Shown: positions 18,433 to 27,738, counted from the stretch's first letter. The stretch: DNA of 64,000 nucleotides from Nonomuraea dietziae (GCF_014195505.1 NZ_JACIBV010000001.1:1984001-2048000), one strand, 5' to 3'. Notes: generated from the sequence alone by a model not told the origin. Numbers and translations are program-made.

Positions 18433-19716
18433 ATGAGCACCGTCGTCCTGGACAAGGTCACCAAGGTCTACCCCGGGGGATACCTGGCGGTCGACAGGTT
18501 GAGTCTGCGCGCCGAAGACGGGGAGTTCCTCGTGCTGCTCGGGCCCTCCGGCTGCGGCAAGTCGACACTGCTGCGCATGATCGCGGGCCTGGAGGAGGTC
18601 ACCGACGGCGACCTGTGGCTCGACGGCGAGCTCGCCAACCACCTCGCGCCCCGCGACCGCGACGTCGCGATGGTGTTCCAGAACGGCGCGTTATATCCGC
18701 ACCGCACGGTGCGCGGCAACATGGCCTTCCCGCTGGAGATCGCCAAGGCCGATCCCGCGCTGGTGAAGGAGCGCGTGACGGAGCTGTCGAAGGCCCTGCA
18801 CATCGACGAGACCCTCGACCGCAGGCCCGGCACCCTGTCGGGCGGCCAGCGGCAGCGCGTGGCGATGGGCCGCGCCATCGTCCGTCAGCCGAAGATCTTC
18901 CTCATGGACGAGCCGCTGTCCAACCTCGACGCGGGCATGCGCACCGAGCTGCGCATGGAGATCTCCTCCCTGGTCCGCTCGCTCGGCGTCACCACCATCT
19001 ACGTCACCCACGACCAGGTCGAGGCGCTCACCCTGGCCGACCGCATCGCCATCATGAACCGCGGCGTGCTCCAGGACGTCGGCACGCCAGGGCAGATCTA
19101 CAACGACCCCGCGACCGCCTTCGTCGCCGCCTTCCTCAGCTCCCAGCAGCTCAACCTGCTGGCCGCCACCGTGCGCACTCCGCAGAACCAGTACGTGCTG
19201 CTCGACTTCGGCCCCCACCAGCTGGTGATCCCGTGGAGCGATCCCAGGGCCTACGCGATCTCGCAGCACACCGGCGGCCAGATCATCGTCGGCATCAGGC
19301 CCGACGGCCTCGCCCCCGTCCAGGAGTCCTACGAGGGGCCGAGCTTCTACGGCAGGGTCAGGGCGCTGGAGTACCACGGTCACGAGTGGCTGGCCTACGT
19401 GGAGTGCGGCGTGCCGGCGGTGGCCGTGCCCGAACCGCCCGACCCCCGCCAGAACGCCCACGGCAACGAGGGCGGAGGCGGCGGCCTACGCGCGATGGTG
19501 CGCAGGATGTTCGGCTCGGAGCCCGACGAGCACGCCCAGCAGGAGCAGGTCGGCCACAACCTGCGCGACGGCCACCACCGCAGGGCCGACCTGATCGTCA
19601 GGCTCGGCGTGCGGCCCGCGTGGCGCACGGGCGACGCGGCGAAGATCGGCGTGGACGTCACGCGCCTCATGCTCTTCAAGCTCGACGGCAGCCGCATCGA
19701 CCCGCCCCGCCGCTGA
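18433..19716 (+). CDS. msiK: MsiK/MalK-type sugar ABC transporter ATPase
   Basis: ATPase that powers carbohydrate importers; in streptomycetes one MsiK serves many systems. 427 residues. Walker A GPSGCGKST, Q-loop VFQNGALYPH, signature LSGGQRQRVAMGRA, Walker B IFLMDEPLSN and switch TIYVTHD are intact. The C-terminal regulatory (TOBE/MOP) domain carries an unusual Gly/His/Gln-rich insertion of about 50 residues (roughly 330-385), making the protein longer than typical family members. Neither importer in this window has its own ATPase, so this one likely serves both. Confidence 0.92.
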   Translation: MSTVVLDKVTKVYPGGYLAVDRLSLRAEDGEFLVLLGPSGCGKSTLLRMIAGLEEVTDGDLWLDGELANHLAPRDRDVAMVFQNGALYPHRTVRGNMAFPLEIAKADPALVKERVTELSKALHIDETLDRRPGTLSGGQRQRVAMGRAIVRQPKIFLMDEPLSNLDAGMRTELRMEISSLVRSLGVTTIYVTHDQVEALTLADRIAIMNRGVLQDVGTPGQIYNDPATAFVAAFLSSQQLNLLAATVRTPQNQYVLLDFGPHQLVIPWSDPRAYAISQHTGGQIIVGIRPDGLAPVQESYEGPSFYGRVRALEYHGHEWLAYVECGVPAVAVPEPPDPRQNAHGNEGGGGGLRAMVRRMFGSEPDEHAQQEQVGHNLRDGHHRRADLIVRLGVRPAWRTGDAAKIGVDVTRLMLFKLDGSRIDPPRR

Positions 19717-19718
19717 CC

Positions 19719-19802
19719 CCCGTCTCCGCCTCCACCTCTGCCACGGCCTCCGCCCTGGCCTCCGCCTTGACCTCCGCCAAGGTCTCCGCCAAGGTCCGCG
19801 GA
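19719..19802. repeat. 12-bp tandem repeat between convergent genes
   Basis: About seven degenerate copies of a 12-bp unit around the core CTCCGCC (for example ACGGCCTCCGCC, CTGGCCTCCGCC, TTGACCTCCGCC, AAGGTCTCCGCC). It fills the gap between the msiK stop and the stop of the ACT-protein gene. Confidence 0.75.
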
Positions 19803-19816
19803 GTCCCCCGCGTCCC

Positions 19817-20437
19817 TCAGTCGTTGACAGGCTCGAAGCGGGCGGCCATGCGGGAGACCACCTCCACGATGCGGGCCGCGCGGTCGAGTTCGGCGCGGTG
19901 GAACGGCGGGCCCTCGGAGCGGGCCACGACCAGGTTCATGGCCGTCCCCTTCACGGGCAGCAGCATCAGGCGGCGTTCGCCTGCCACGTGGACGGCCGGG
20001 CGGGGCGGCGGCGGCGCGGCCAGCTCGAAGACGGGCGGCGCGGCCAGGCTCGCGTGCCGTACGACTCCGTCGGCCAGCGCGAGCGCCCACTCTCCCCCGC
20101 ACAGCCCGGGCAGCGCGTCCACCAGCGTGGCGAAGCCCCGCGCGGGATCGCCCGCCACGTGCATCAGGAGGTCGTAGTCGAGCGCCGAGCCCGGCACCTC
20201 CTTGGTCGGCCAGACCCCCTCGACCTTGACGCCCGGCACGGACGACAGACGCTCGTGGACCGCGGCCGGGGTGGTCGTGCCCGGCCACGAGACCGTGAAG
20301 TCGTCCACCGCCCTCCCTGCCTCCCGTTCGAGCACGGTGACCTGCAGGATGTCGGCGCCGAGCGCGCCTAGCACGCGCGCCACCTGGCCGAGTCCTCCAG
20401 GGCGGTCCGGCAGGGACACCCTCAGTCGCAGCAACAT
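19817..20437 (-). CDS. ACT-domain protein
   Basis: 206-residue protein. The N-terminus LRVSLPDRPGGLGQVARVLG is a classic ACT fold, a small-molecule (often amino acid) binding module, and residues 12-80 follow the beta-alpha-beta-beta pattern. A second, weaker ACT-like region may follow, then VARSEGPPFHRAELDRAARI, typical of actinobacterial stand-alone ACT proteins. No catalytic domain is present. Divergent from the thiolase gene. Ligand unknown. Confidence 0.8.
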   Translation of the reverse strand: MLLRLRVSLPDRPGGLGQVARVLGALGADILQVTVLEREAGRAVDDFTVSWPGTTTPAAVHERLSSVPGVKVEGVWPTKEVPGSALDYDLLMHVAGDPARGFATLVDALPGLCGGEWALALADGVVRHASLAAPPVFELAAPPPPRPAVHVAGERRLMLLPVKGTAMNLVVARSEGPPFHRAELDRAARIVEVVSRMAARFEPVND

Positions 20438-20552
20438 CGCATCTCCCCCTTTCAGGGCTCACACAGTGCCGCAGCGAGATTTCCAGGGCGTTTCTGGGCT
20501 ATGTCCAGCATGCTGCCCATTTACCCGTTTTGTCGACACTGGACACCAAAGG

Positions 20553-20600
20553 GTTGGAAAACCGGACTCACTAGGGATAGTGTTCATCCAGTTTTCCAAC
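20553..20600. promoter_or_regulatory. Nested dyads between ACT-protein and thiolase genes
   Basis: GTTGGAAAAC (20553-20562) is the perfect inverted repeat of GTTTTCCAAC (20591-20600), 28 bases apart. Between them lies CACTA-GGGA-TAGTG (20569-20582). The roughly concentric arrangement 22 bases before the thiolase start suggests an operator for an unlinked regulator. Confidence 0.5.
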
Positions 20601-20621
20601 TCACAACGGGACGGGGATGCG

Positions 20622-21782
20622 ATGCGTGACGCCGTGATCGTGCAGGCCGTACGAACTCCCATCGGCAAGGGCAAGCCGCGGGGCGCCCTCGCCCATGTCC
20701 ACCCTGTCGAGCTCCTCGCCCACACGTTGCGCGAACTGGTCGCCCGCAGCGGGATCGACCCCGCGCTCGTCGACGACGTGATCGGTGGCTGCGTCGACCA
20801 GGTGGGCGAGCAGGCGATGAACACCACCCGCTACGCCTGGCTGTCTGCGGGCTTCCCTGACGAGGTCCCCGCGGTGACGGTGGACAGGCAGTGCGGCTCC
20901 TCGCAGCAGGCCGTCCACTTCGCCGCTCAGGGCGTCATCTCGGGCGCCTACGACCTGGTCGTCGCCTGCGGCGTGGAGTCGATGAGCAGGGTGCCGATGT
21001 GGTCGAACGTGCCGCAGGGCGCCGACCCCTTCGGGCCCGGCGTCGCGGCCCGCTTCCCCGGGGGGCTGGTGCCGCAGGGCATCAGCGCGGAGCTGATCGC
21101 CGCCAAGTGGGGCCTGTCACGGGAGGCCATGGACGCCTTCTCGATGGGCTCGCACGTCAAGGCGGCCGCCGCCGACCTCTCCGAGGAGATCACGCCGATC
21201 GACGGCGTCGACAGGGACGAGTCGGTACGGCCGGGCACCACGATGGAGGTCCTGGCCGGGCTCAGGCCCGCCTTCACCGACCCTGGATACGCCGAGCGCT
21301 TCCCGCAGATCAACTGGTCGGTCACGGCGGGCAACGCCAGCCCCACCAACGACGGCGCCGCGGCCGTGCTGATCACCACCAGCGAGAACGCGGCCAGGCT
21401 CGGCCTGCGCCCGATGGCCAGGCTGCACTCCTTCGCCGTCACGGGCTCCGACCCGCTGCTCATGCTGACAGGGGTCATCCCCGCCACCGAGAAGGTCCTC
21501 AGGCGCGCCGGACTGGCGCTGTCCGACATCGACCTGTTCGAGGTCAACGAGGCGTTCGCGAGCGTGGTGCTGGCCTGGCTGCAGGAGACGGGCGCCGACC
21601 CTGCGAAGGTCAACGTGAACGGCGGCGCGATCGCGCTCGGCCACCCGCTCGGGGCCAGCGGCGCGCGCATCATGACCACGCTGGTCCACGCCATGCGTCA
21701 GCGCGGCGCCCGTTACGCGCTGCAGACGATGTGCGAGGCGGGCGGCCTGGCCAACGCCACCGTCCTGGAGTCCCTCCGATGA
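20622..21782 (+). CDS. Thiolase (acetyl-CoA acyltransferase)
   Basis: Thiolase of 386 residues, condensing or cleaving acyl-CoA. It starts MRDAVIVQAVRTPIGKG. The nucleophilic Cys is in TVDRQCGSSQQAVHFAA, the His in GGAIALGHPLGASGARI, and the second Cys in MCEAGGLANATVLE (CxGGG in most relatives; here CEAGGL). The family is used in fatty-acid/steroid degradation and in acetoacetyl-CoA synthesis; context does not decide. An SDR remnant overlaps its stop by ATGA, suggesting a former two-gene operon. Confidence 0.92.
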   Translation: MRDAVIVQAVRTPIGKGKPRGALAHVHPVELLAHTLRELVARSGIDPALVDDVIGGCVDQVGEQAMNTTRYAWLSAGFPDEVPAVTVDRQCGSSQQAVHFAAQGVISGAYDLVVACGVESMSRVPMWSNVPQGADPFGPGVAARFPGGLVPQGISAELIAAKWGLSREAMDAFSMGSHVKAAAADLSEEITPIDGVDRDESVRPGTTMEVLAGLRPAFTDPGYAERFPQINWSVTAGNASPTNDGAAAVLITTSENAARLGLRPMARLHSFAVTGSDPLLMLTGVIPATEKVLRRAGLALSDIDLFEVNEAFASVVLAWLQETGADPAKVNVNGGAIALGHPLGASGARIMTTLVHAMRQRGARYALQTMCEAGGLANATVLESLR

Positions 21783-22193
21783 GGATCGAGGGCGCCGTCG
21801 CGCTCGTCACGGGGGCCAACCGAGGGCTCGGCGCGGCCTTCGCCCGCGCCCTGGTCGAGCGGGGCGCGAAGACGTCTACGCGGGCGTCCGCGACCCGTCC
21901 ACGGTGCGGGATCCCGCCCTCTTCCCCCCTGCCGCTGGACGTCACCGATCCCGGCCAGGTGGCGGCGGCGGCCGAGCGGTGCGGGGACGTCGATCTGGTC
22001 ATCAACAACGCAGGAGTGCTCGGCCAGGCCGAGCGGGAGATGGCGACCAACTAGGCGCGTGACCCAGCCCAAGGTGAGCCCCGCGCTCGTGGCGGCCATG
22101 ACGCTGGCCGGCGTCGAGGCGGGCCTGACGGAGGTGCTGGTGGACGAGCCCAGCCGCGCGGCCAAGGCGGGGCTGTCAGCCGCGCCCGCCTGA
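21779..22193 (+). pseudogene. Degraded short-chain dehydrogenase (SDR)
   Basis: Starts well as MRIEGAVALVTGANRGLG (nucleotide-binding Gly motif). The reading frame then slips near 21875 (the sensible continuation VYAGVRDPSTVRDPALFP is in another frame) and returns near 21935 as LPLDVTDPG. After the NNAG motif the frame stops at 22054. The rest, LVAAMTLAGVEAGLTEVLVD to the end at 22193, is a recognisable SDR C-terminus. The central part with the catalytic Ser and YxxxK is deleted, so no enzyme can result. Two frameshifts plus a deletion argue for old decay, although a sequencing error could explain the first pair. Confidence 0.85.
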
Positions 22194-22234
22194 GGAGGGC
22201 GCGGCTGAAGGTCGCGCTGAGCGGCGGCGGGGCG

Positions 22235-23491
22235 TCACTGCTGGTAGGCGCCGGCGTCGGGAGCGGCGCCGAGGGCCTTGCCGGTGAAGTCCTTGCCCAG
22301 CGCGGCGCCGCCGTACCAGGCGGGGCCGAGGGGCAGGCCCCTGTCGAGAGCCGGTGAGCCGGGGCTCAGGCGCAGGTCGGTGCGGGAGACGAAGCGCGGG
22401 TCGGCGATCACCGTCCTGGGGCCCGCCTTGAAGCGCTTGGAGCGCCCCTTGTAGACGCTTCCGCCCTCGTCGGCGCCCTTGCCGTCCTCCCAGCCCATCT
22501 CCCCGCCGACGACGATCACGTTGTTGCGCAGCTTGAGGATGTCGGGGGCGCACCCGTCGTGGCAGGACCAGCCGATGGTCCTCGAGCCCGGCAGGTAGAC
22601 GGAGTTGTGCACCGCGACCGTGCCCTTGACGGGGCCGACGATGTGCCGCGAGCCGCGTGTCACCAGGAAGGAGCCGAGCTTGCGCGCGGAGGTCACCACG
22701 TTGAAGGCGAACACGTTGCCCGTCGCCGTCGTGCCCTTCTTCGCGCCGAGTTCGGTGAACGTGTGGTTGTCGCGGGAGAGGTTGTGCGTGACCCTGTTGC
22801 GGTCGCCGCTGAAGATCTCGACCGCGGCGCCGTCCAGGCCGTAGTCCTTGCTCGCGGCGGTGCTGCCGGTGATAGAGTTGCCGGTGATCAGGTTGTCGTC
22901 GCCGTTGACCAGCACGCCGAAGGCGCCCGAGTCGTTGTCGCCGCCTTCGTCGTTGACGCTCATCCTGTTGTTGCCGGTCAGCCAGCTGTTCCTGACGGTG
23001 TTGCGGGCTCCCTCGGGGGTGATGTGGACGCCCGCGATGTTACGGTCGGCCGCCACCCCGACGAGCTCGTTGCCGTCGCCCGAGATCTCGAACCCCGCCC
23101 ACTGGCAGTTACTGGCCCGCAGCCCCGACACGCGCCAGTAGTTGCCGCTGATCACCACGCAGTGGGCGTCCTGGCCGCTGAGCTTCGGGGCTGCGCCCTT
23201 GCCGTACGGCTGGACCACGATCGGCCGGGCGGCGGTGCCCTTGGCGGACAGCTCCAGCGGACCGTTCCAGCTGCTGCCCCTCTTGAGGTTGACGGTGTCG
23301 CCCGGCTCCAGCGTCGCGGCGTTCAGCGTGGAAAGGCTCTTCCACGCCGTCGCCGCGCTGGTGCCCGCGGCCGAGTCGTCACCCGCCTTGGAGTCGACGT
23401 AGTACGTCGTACCTGCCGTTCCCTCCGCCAGGGGAAGTGCGGGAAACAGCAGAAGGGCCACGGCCAGCGACTTCATCGGGGCACCACTCAT
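22235..23491 (-). CDS. Secreted right-handed beta-helix protein
   Basis: 418 residues with a Sec signal (MKSLAVALLLFPALPLAEG from the internal ATG 23476, an alternative start). YYVDSKAGDDSAAGTS followed by many N-G-N/D-N-type turns (GNYWRVSGL, GNSITGST, HNLSRDNH) is the pattern of parallel beta-helix proteins related to pectate lyases and polysaccharide lyases. No catalytic set can be assigned confidently. Its position next to starch and galactan genes is compatible with plant polysaccharide attack. Confidence 0.82.
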   Translation of the reverse strand: MSGAPMKSLAVALLLFPALPLAEGTAGTTYYVDSKAGDDSAAGTSAATAWKSLSTLNAATLEPGDTVNLKRGSSWNGPLELSAKGTAARPIVVQPYGKGAAPKLSGQDAHCVVISGNYWRVSGLRASNCQWAGFEISGDGNELVGVAADRNIAGVHITPEGARNTVRNSWLTGNNRMSVNDEGGDNDSGAFGVLVNGDDNLITGNSITGSTAASKDYGLDGAAVEIFSGDRNRVTHNLSRDNHTFTELGAKKGTTATGNVFAFNVVTSARKLGSFLVTRGSRHIVGPVKGTVAVHNSVYLPGSRTIGWSCHDGCAPDILKLRNNVIVVGGEMGWEDGKGADEGGSVYKGRSKRFKAGPRTVIADPRFVSRTDLRLSPGSPALDRGLPLGPAWYGGAALGKDFTGKALGAAPDAGAYQQ

Positions 23492-23533
23492 CTAGTTGAA
23501 AGGCGAATCGTCAGGGGCAATACCGTAGCGTGA

Positions 23534-25321
23534 TCACGCCTCCACCGACAGACGCCAGATGCGCAGAGAGGGACCGTCACCCGGCAGCACGAGCGGCGAC
23601 AGGTCGCCCGCGTTGTAGACGCCCCGAGCGGCGCCCGCCAGCGGCAGCTCGAGCGGCTCGCCCTGCGCCCTGCGGGCGCACACCAGCAGCGACTCCTCGG
23701 CCGTCTCCCGCAGGAACACCAGGCAGTCGGCGGAGGCGTGCAGCCAGCGAAGCCCGCCCCTGCGCAGCGCGGGCTCGGCCCTGCGCAGGCCGAGCAGCGC
23801 CCGGTAGGCGGCGTGGGTCGGCTCGTCGCGGTCCTGCGGCCTGTTCCACGGCATGGGAGTGCGTGAGTACTCACCGTTGGCGCCGGTCAGACCGAACTCA
23901 CTGCCCGCGAACACCATCGGTGTGCCCGGCAGCGTGGCCTGCAGGCCGACCGCCACCTCGTGCAGTTCGCGTGAGCCCGTGACGGTGCGGATGCGGGGCG
24001 AGTCGTGGGAGTCGAGCAGCTGCCAGGAGTGGACCAGCGAGCGCCACGACATGTGCGCGGCGAACTCCCTGAAGGTCGCCACGGCAGCCTCGCCGTCGCG
24101 GCGCGGCACCCCGCCCGGCACGCCGAGGAAGTGCGTCAGCTCCAGGTCGTCGCCGCGCAGCCACGTCCAGACGGGGCGGGTGAAGCCGCCGTAGTTCATG
24201 GTGCCGTGCCAGCCGTTCCTGTCGAGGTCGGCGGAGGCGTCGTGGTTGTGCTCGGCGATGAAGGCCGCGCCCTCGGGGCGCAGCATGGCGGCCACCTCGT
24301 GGTTGCGGTCGTCGGCGCCCAGCCTGCCCGTCATGTTGGCCACGTCGACGCGCCAGCCGTCGAGCACGCCGAGCCATCTGCGCAGGACGGCGGGCATGCG
24401 CGTGCGGACCAGCTCGCTGGCCCAGTTGAGCTTGGGCAGCGTCTTGACGCCCCACCAGGACTCGTAGTCGCCGGTGTCGGGGTCGAAGTAGAACATCTCG
24501 CGCTCGGGGGCGTTGACGTCCGAGATGGCCGCGGTGAACCACTCGTGCGAGTCGCCTGTGTGGTTGGTCGTGATGTCGCCGAGCAACCTCATGCCGCGCG
24601 CGTGCAGCGCGTCGGACAGCCGGATGAGCGCCTCGTCGCCGCCGAGCAGCGGGTCGACATGGTCGAAGCTCGCGGCGTCGTAGCGGTGGTTGGAGCGCGA
24701 GGGGAAGAACGGCGTGAGGTAGACGGTGTCGGCGCCGAGCGCCTGGATGTGGTCGAGCCGCTCGGTGATGCCGTCGAGGTCGCCGCCGTAGAGCTGCTCG
24801 GGCGTGCCGGGGCCCTCCCCGATGACGGGGTCGCCGTCCCACGAGGCGGGCAGCGCCCACGAGGGAAGGTCCTTGCCGGGACGGGCGCTGGCGAACCTGT
24901 CGGGGAAGATCTGGTAGACGATCGCGTCGGCCATCCACTCCGGCGGCGCCTCATGGGAGACGAGCCTGAAGTCGGTGGAGTCGGTCACGTCGTGACCGGT
25001 GAGGCCCGAGGCGTTCAGCCACCGCTGGCCCCGGCCGGAGATCAGCAGGAACCGGTACGGCACGAGGGGGTTGACCGCCGTGATCGTCGCCTTCCACCAG
25101 GTGTCGCCCTCGCCGTACCCGCCGAGCCCCTTCCTCGAGGGGTCGGGGGCGGCCGCCGTGTAGCGCGGCTCGCCGTCGTAGACGGTGCGCACGTGCACCG
25201 CGTCCATGGCCAGGCCCTGCGGCACGCGCAGCCACACGCTCACCTCCTCGCCGAGGGAGGGGGCGAGCGTGGAGACGTAGAGGGACGAGCCGTCGTGATG
25301 CGGCTGGTCGAGGTAGTGCAA
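23534..25321 (-). CDS. GH13 neopullulanase/maltogenic amylase-like enzyme
   Basis: 595 residues without signal peptide. The N-terminal immunoglobulin-like domain (about 1-125, CBM34-like) contains YTAAAPDPSRKGLGGYGEGD. In the catalytic barrel the nucleophile Asp is in DGWRVDVANM, the Glu in AFIAEHNHDAS and the third Asp in LLDSHDSPR. Such enzymes act on cyclodextrins or maltodextrins in the cytoplasm. The TTG start is 9 bases after the malG stop, so it is the last gene of the malEFG operon. Confidence 0.92.
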   Translation of the reverse strand: MHYLDQPHHDGSSLYVSTLAPSLGEEVSVWLRVPQGLAMDAVHVRTVYDGEPRYTAAAPDPSRKGLGGYGEGDTWWKATITAVNPLVPYRFLLISGRGQRWLNASGLTGHDVTDSTDFRLVSHEAPPEWMADAIVYQIFPDRFASARPGKDLPSWALPASWDGDPVIGEGPGTPEQLYGGDLDGITERLDHIQALGADTVYLTPFFPSRSNHRYDAASFDHVDPLLGGDEALIRLSDALHARGMRLLGDITTNHTGDSHEWFTAAISDVNAPEREMFYFDPDTGDYESWWGVKTLPKLNWASELVRTRMPAVLRRWLGVLDGWRVDVANMTGRLGADDRNHEVAAMLRPEGAAFIAEHNHDASADLDRNGWHGTMNYGGFTRPVWTWLRGDDLELTHFLGVPGGVPRRDGEAAVATFREFAAHMSWRSLVHSWQLLDSHDSPRIRTVTGSRELHEVAVGLQATLPGTPMVFAGSEFGLTGANGEYSRTPMPWNRPQDRDEPTHAAYRALLGLRRAEPALRRGGLRWLHASADCLVFLRETAEESLLVCARRAQGEPLELPLAGAARGVYNAGDLSPLVLPGDGPSLRIWRLSVEA

Positions 25322-25330
25322 GAAAGGTCC

Positions 25331-26170
25331 TTACCCCTTGACCGCGCCCGCGGTCAGACCGGAAACGATGAACTTCTGCAACCAGAGGAACACACCCACT
25401 GTCGGGATCGCGGTAATGAGCGTGGCCGCGGCGAACATGCCGAAGTTGGCGTTGCGTCCGTCGCCGGCGATCATGCCGTACATGCCGACCGCGAGCGTCT
25501 TGCTCTCGGCGTCGCGCAGGAAGATGTTGGCCATCAGGAACTCGCTCATCGTGCCGATGAAGGCCAGCAGCGCGGTGACCGCCAGGATGGGCGTGACCAG
25601 CGGCATGATGATCTTCCAGAAGACCTGCGCGTGGGTGGCTCCGTCGACCGTGGCCGACTCGTCGAGCTCCTTGGGGATGGTGTCGAGGAAGCCCTTCATC
25701 AGCCAGGTGTTCACCCCGAGCGCGCCGCCCAGGTAGAGCAGCAGGATGCCCCAGGTGGTGTTGAAGCCGAACGCGGGGTACAGCTCGCTGACCCTGGTGA
25801 AGATCATGAAGATCGTCACGATGGCCAGGAACTGCGGGAACATCTGGATCAGCAGCAGCGCGAGCAGGCCGACGCGGCGGCCCGCGAAACGCATGCGGCT
25901 GAAGGCGTAGGCGGCGAACATCGACAGCAGCAGGCTCGCCGTGGAGGAGGCCAGCGCGATGAACACCGAGTTGAACACCCAGCGGCCGAAGGGGTAGATG
26001 TCGGAGGAGAACAGCTTCGCGACGTTGTCGAAGCTCGCCCCGTTGGGCACCAGGTCGGAGGAGGCGAGCGTGCCGAGCGGGTTGATGGCCGCCGAGACCA
26101 CGAACAGGATGGGGAACAGCGCGAAGGCGCACACCAGCAGCACGAAGGCGTGCCTGAGAGCCAGCTTCAT
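25331..26170 (-). CDS. malG: Maltose-type ABC importer permease MalG
   Basis: 279 residues with six membrane segments. The ATPase-docking EAA loop is PKELDESATVDGATHAQVF. The C-terminus FIVSGLTAGAVKG is typical of MalG. The ATG overlaps the malF stop (ATGA). Imports maltose or maltodextrins together with MalE and MalF; the ATPase is probably MsiK. Confidence 0.93.
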   Translation of the reverse strand: MKLALRHAFVLLVCAFALFPILFVVSAAINPLGTLASSDLVPNGASFDNVAKLFSSDIYPFGRWVFNSVFIALASSTASLLLSMFAAYAFSRMRFAGRRVGLLALLLIQMFPQFLAIVTIFMIFTRVSELYPAFGFNTTWGILLLYLGGALGVNTWLMKGFLDTIPKELDESATVDGATHAQVFWKIIMPLVTPILAVTALLAFIGTMSEFLMANIFLRDAESKTLAVGMYGMIAGDGRNANFGMFAAATLITAIPTVGVFLWLQKFIVSGLTAGAVKG

Positions 26171-27735
26171 GCGTACACGTCCTCCTGCTTGCGGGTGCGC
26201 CTGAAGGTGATCGCCGAGATCGTCGCGACGATAGCGAAGATGAAGACCGACATCGTCGCGGCCAGCCCGAACTGCGCCGAGCCCGTGCCGAACGCCAGCC
26301 TGACGGTGTAGCTGATCAGCAGGTCGGTGCCGCCCACTGTCGGGCTCTCCGCGGGGAAGGGCCCTCCGTCGGTGGTCAGCGCGATCGCGTTGTAGTTGTT
26401 GAAGTTGAAGGCGAAGGAGGAGATCAGCAGCGGGGTGAGCGCCACCAGCAGCAGCGGCAGCGTCACCTTGCGGAAGGCGTACCACGGCGGCGCCCCGTCG
26501 ATGGAGGCCGCCTCGGTCAGCTCGCGCGGGATCGCCTGCAGCGCGCCGGTGGTGACGAGGAACATGTAGGGGAAGCCCAGCCACGTGTTGACGAGGATGA
26601 CGGCGAACTTGGCCGACAGCATCCCGCCCATCCAGTCGACGTCGAGCCCGAACAGCTGGTTGATCAGGCCGAAGTCGCGGTTGAACATGTCGCGCCAGAC
26701 CAGCAGCATCGCGAAGGCCGGCATCGCGTACGGCAGGATCAGCGCGATCCTGTAGAACCTCGTGCCGCGCATCTTCGGGTGGTGCAGCGCCAGCGCCACG
26801 CCCATGCCGAGGGCGAAGGTGGTCAGCACCGACAGCACCGCGAAGACCATGTTCCAGGTGAACATGCCGAGGAAGTGGGCCGAGAGCGTCGGGTCGGTCA
26901 GCACGCGGATGAAGTTGGCGAAGCCGACGTTGACCTGCCAGCCCTGCGCCAGGTGCTCGCCCTTGGCGTTGACGAAGTAACCCTGCGACTCGTCGGCCTG
27001 CCAGCTGTCGCCGTCGCCCTTGACGCAGTCGCAGCCCGCGTCGTAGGTCAGCGCCGCCCTGCCCTCGACCGCCCTGCTCAGGCCGTTGGCCTTGATCAGG
27101 CCGCCCCGGGTCGGGACGGCCAGCTCGGCGATCTGATCGGCGCGGGCCGCGGCCTGCGGCGCCTTGAGCACCGTGTAGCCGGGCGCCTCCAGCACCTTGC
27201 CCGTCACGCCCAGCCTGGCTCCCTGGACGGCTGTCAGCCCGTCGGGCGAGCCCTCCTGCACCTGCTTGGTCTTCGGGTCGACCAGCAGGAAGACCAGGGT
27301 GTCGCCCTTGAGCGCGGCGCTCAGGCCGTACTCGGGCGAGCCGGGGGCCTGCCGTACCGACCCCGTCTCGATCGCCGAGATCGCGGCCGCCTTGTCGCCC
27401 CTGTGGCCGTCGCCGAAGTTGGTGAAGGCGGTGCTCACCGTGTAGATCACGGGGAAGACCTGGAAGGCGAGCAGGAAGACCGTGCCGGGCACGAGGTACT
27501 TGGCGGGCACGAAGCGGCGGGTCAGGTAGAGGTAGCCGATGCCCGCGCCGGCCAGCAGGAGCAGGGTCAGCGAGATCCACGACTCGGCCGCGACCAGCGG
27601 CGGCACGGCGTAGAGCAGGATGGCGGCGGCCACGGCCAGCACGGCGATCCTGCTCACCACGAAGGCGGTGGTCAGCTCGCGACGGGGCCGCGGAGGGGTC
27701 GTGACCTCCGCGGCCTCACGCACGTCCAGGGACAT
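26167..27735 (-). CDS. malF: Maltose-type ABC importer permease MalF
   Basis: 522 residues, the long MalF form. Two N-terminal helix pairs are followed by a large extracytoplasmic P2-like loop (about 110-270, with a CDCVKGDGD segment), then the conserved permease core with EAA loop LTEAASIDGAPPWYAFRKV. It starts 3 bases after the malE stop. It differs from the short MalF in the galactan importer. Confidence 0.93.
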   Translation of the reverse strand: MSLDVREAAEVTTPPRPRRELTTAFVVSRIAVLAVAAAILLYAVPPLVAAESWISLTLLLLAGAGIGYLYLTRRFVPAKYLVPGTVFLLAFQVFPVIYTVSTAFTNFGDGHRGDKAAAISAIETGSVRQAPGSPEYGLSAALKGDTLVFLLVDPKTKQVQEGSPDGLTAVQGARLGVTGKVLEAPGYTVLKAPQAAARADQIAELAVPTRGGLIKANGLSRAVEGRAALTYDAGCDCVKGDGDSWQADESQGYFVNAKGEHLAQGWQVNVGFANFIRVLTDPTLSAHFLGMFTWNMVFAVLSVLTTFALGMGVALALHHPKMRGTRFYRIALILPYAMPAFAMLLVWRDMFNRDFGLINQLFGLDVDWMGGMLSAKFAVILVNTWLGFPYMFLVTTGALQAIPRELTEAASIDGAPPWYAFRKVTLPLLLVALTPLLISSFAFNFNNYNAIALTTDGGPFPAESPTVGGTDLLISYTVRLAFGTGSAQFGLAATMSVFIFAIVATISAITFRRTRKQEDVYA

Positions 27736-27738
27736 GGG

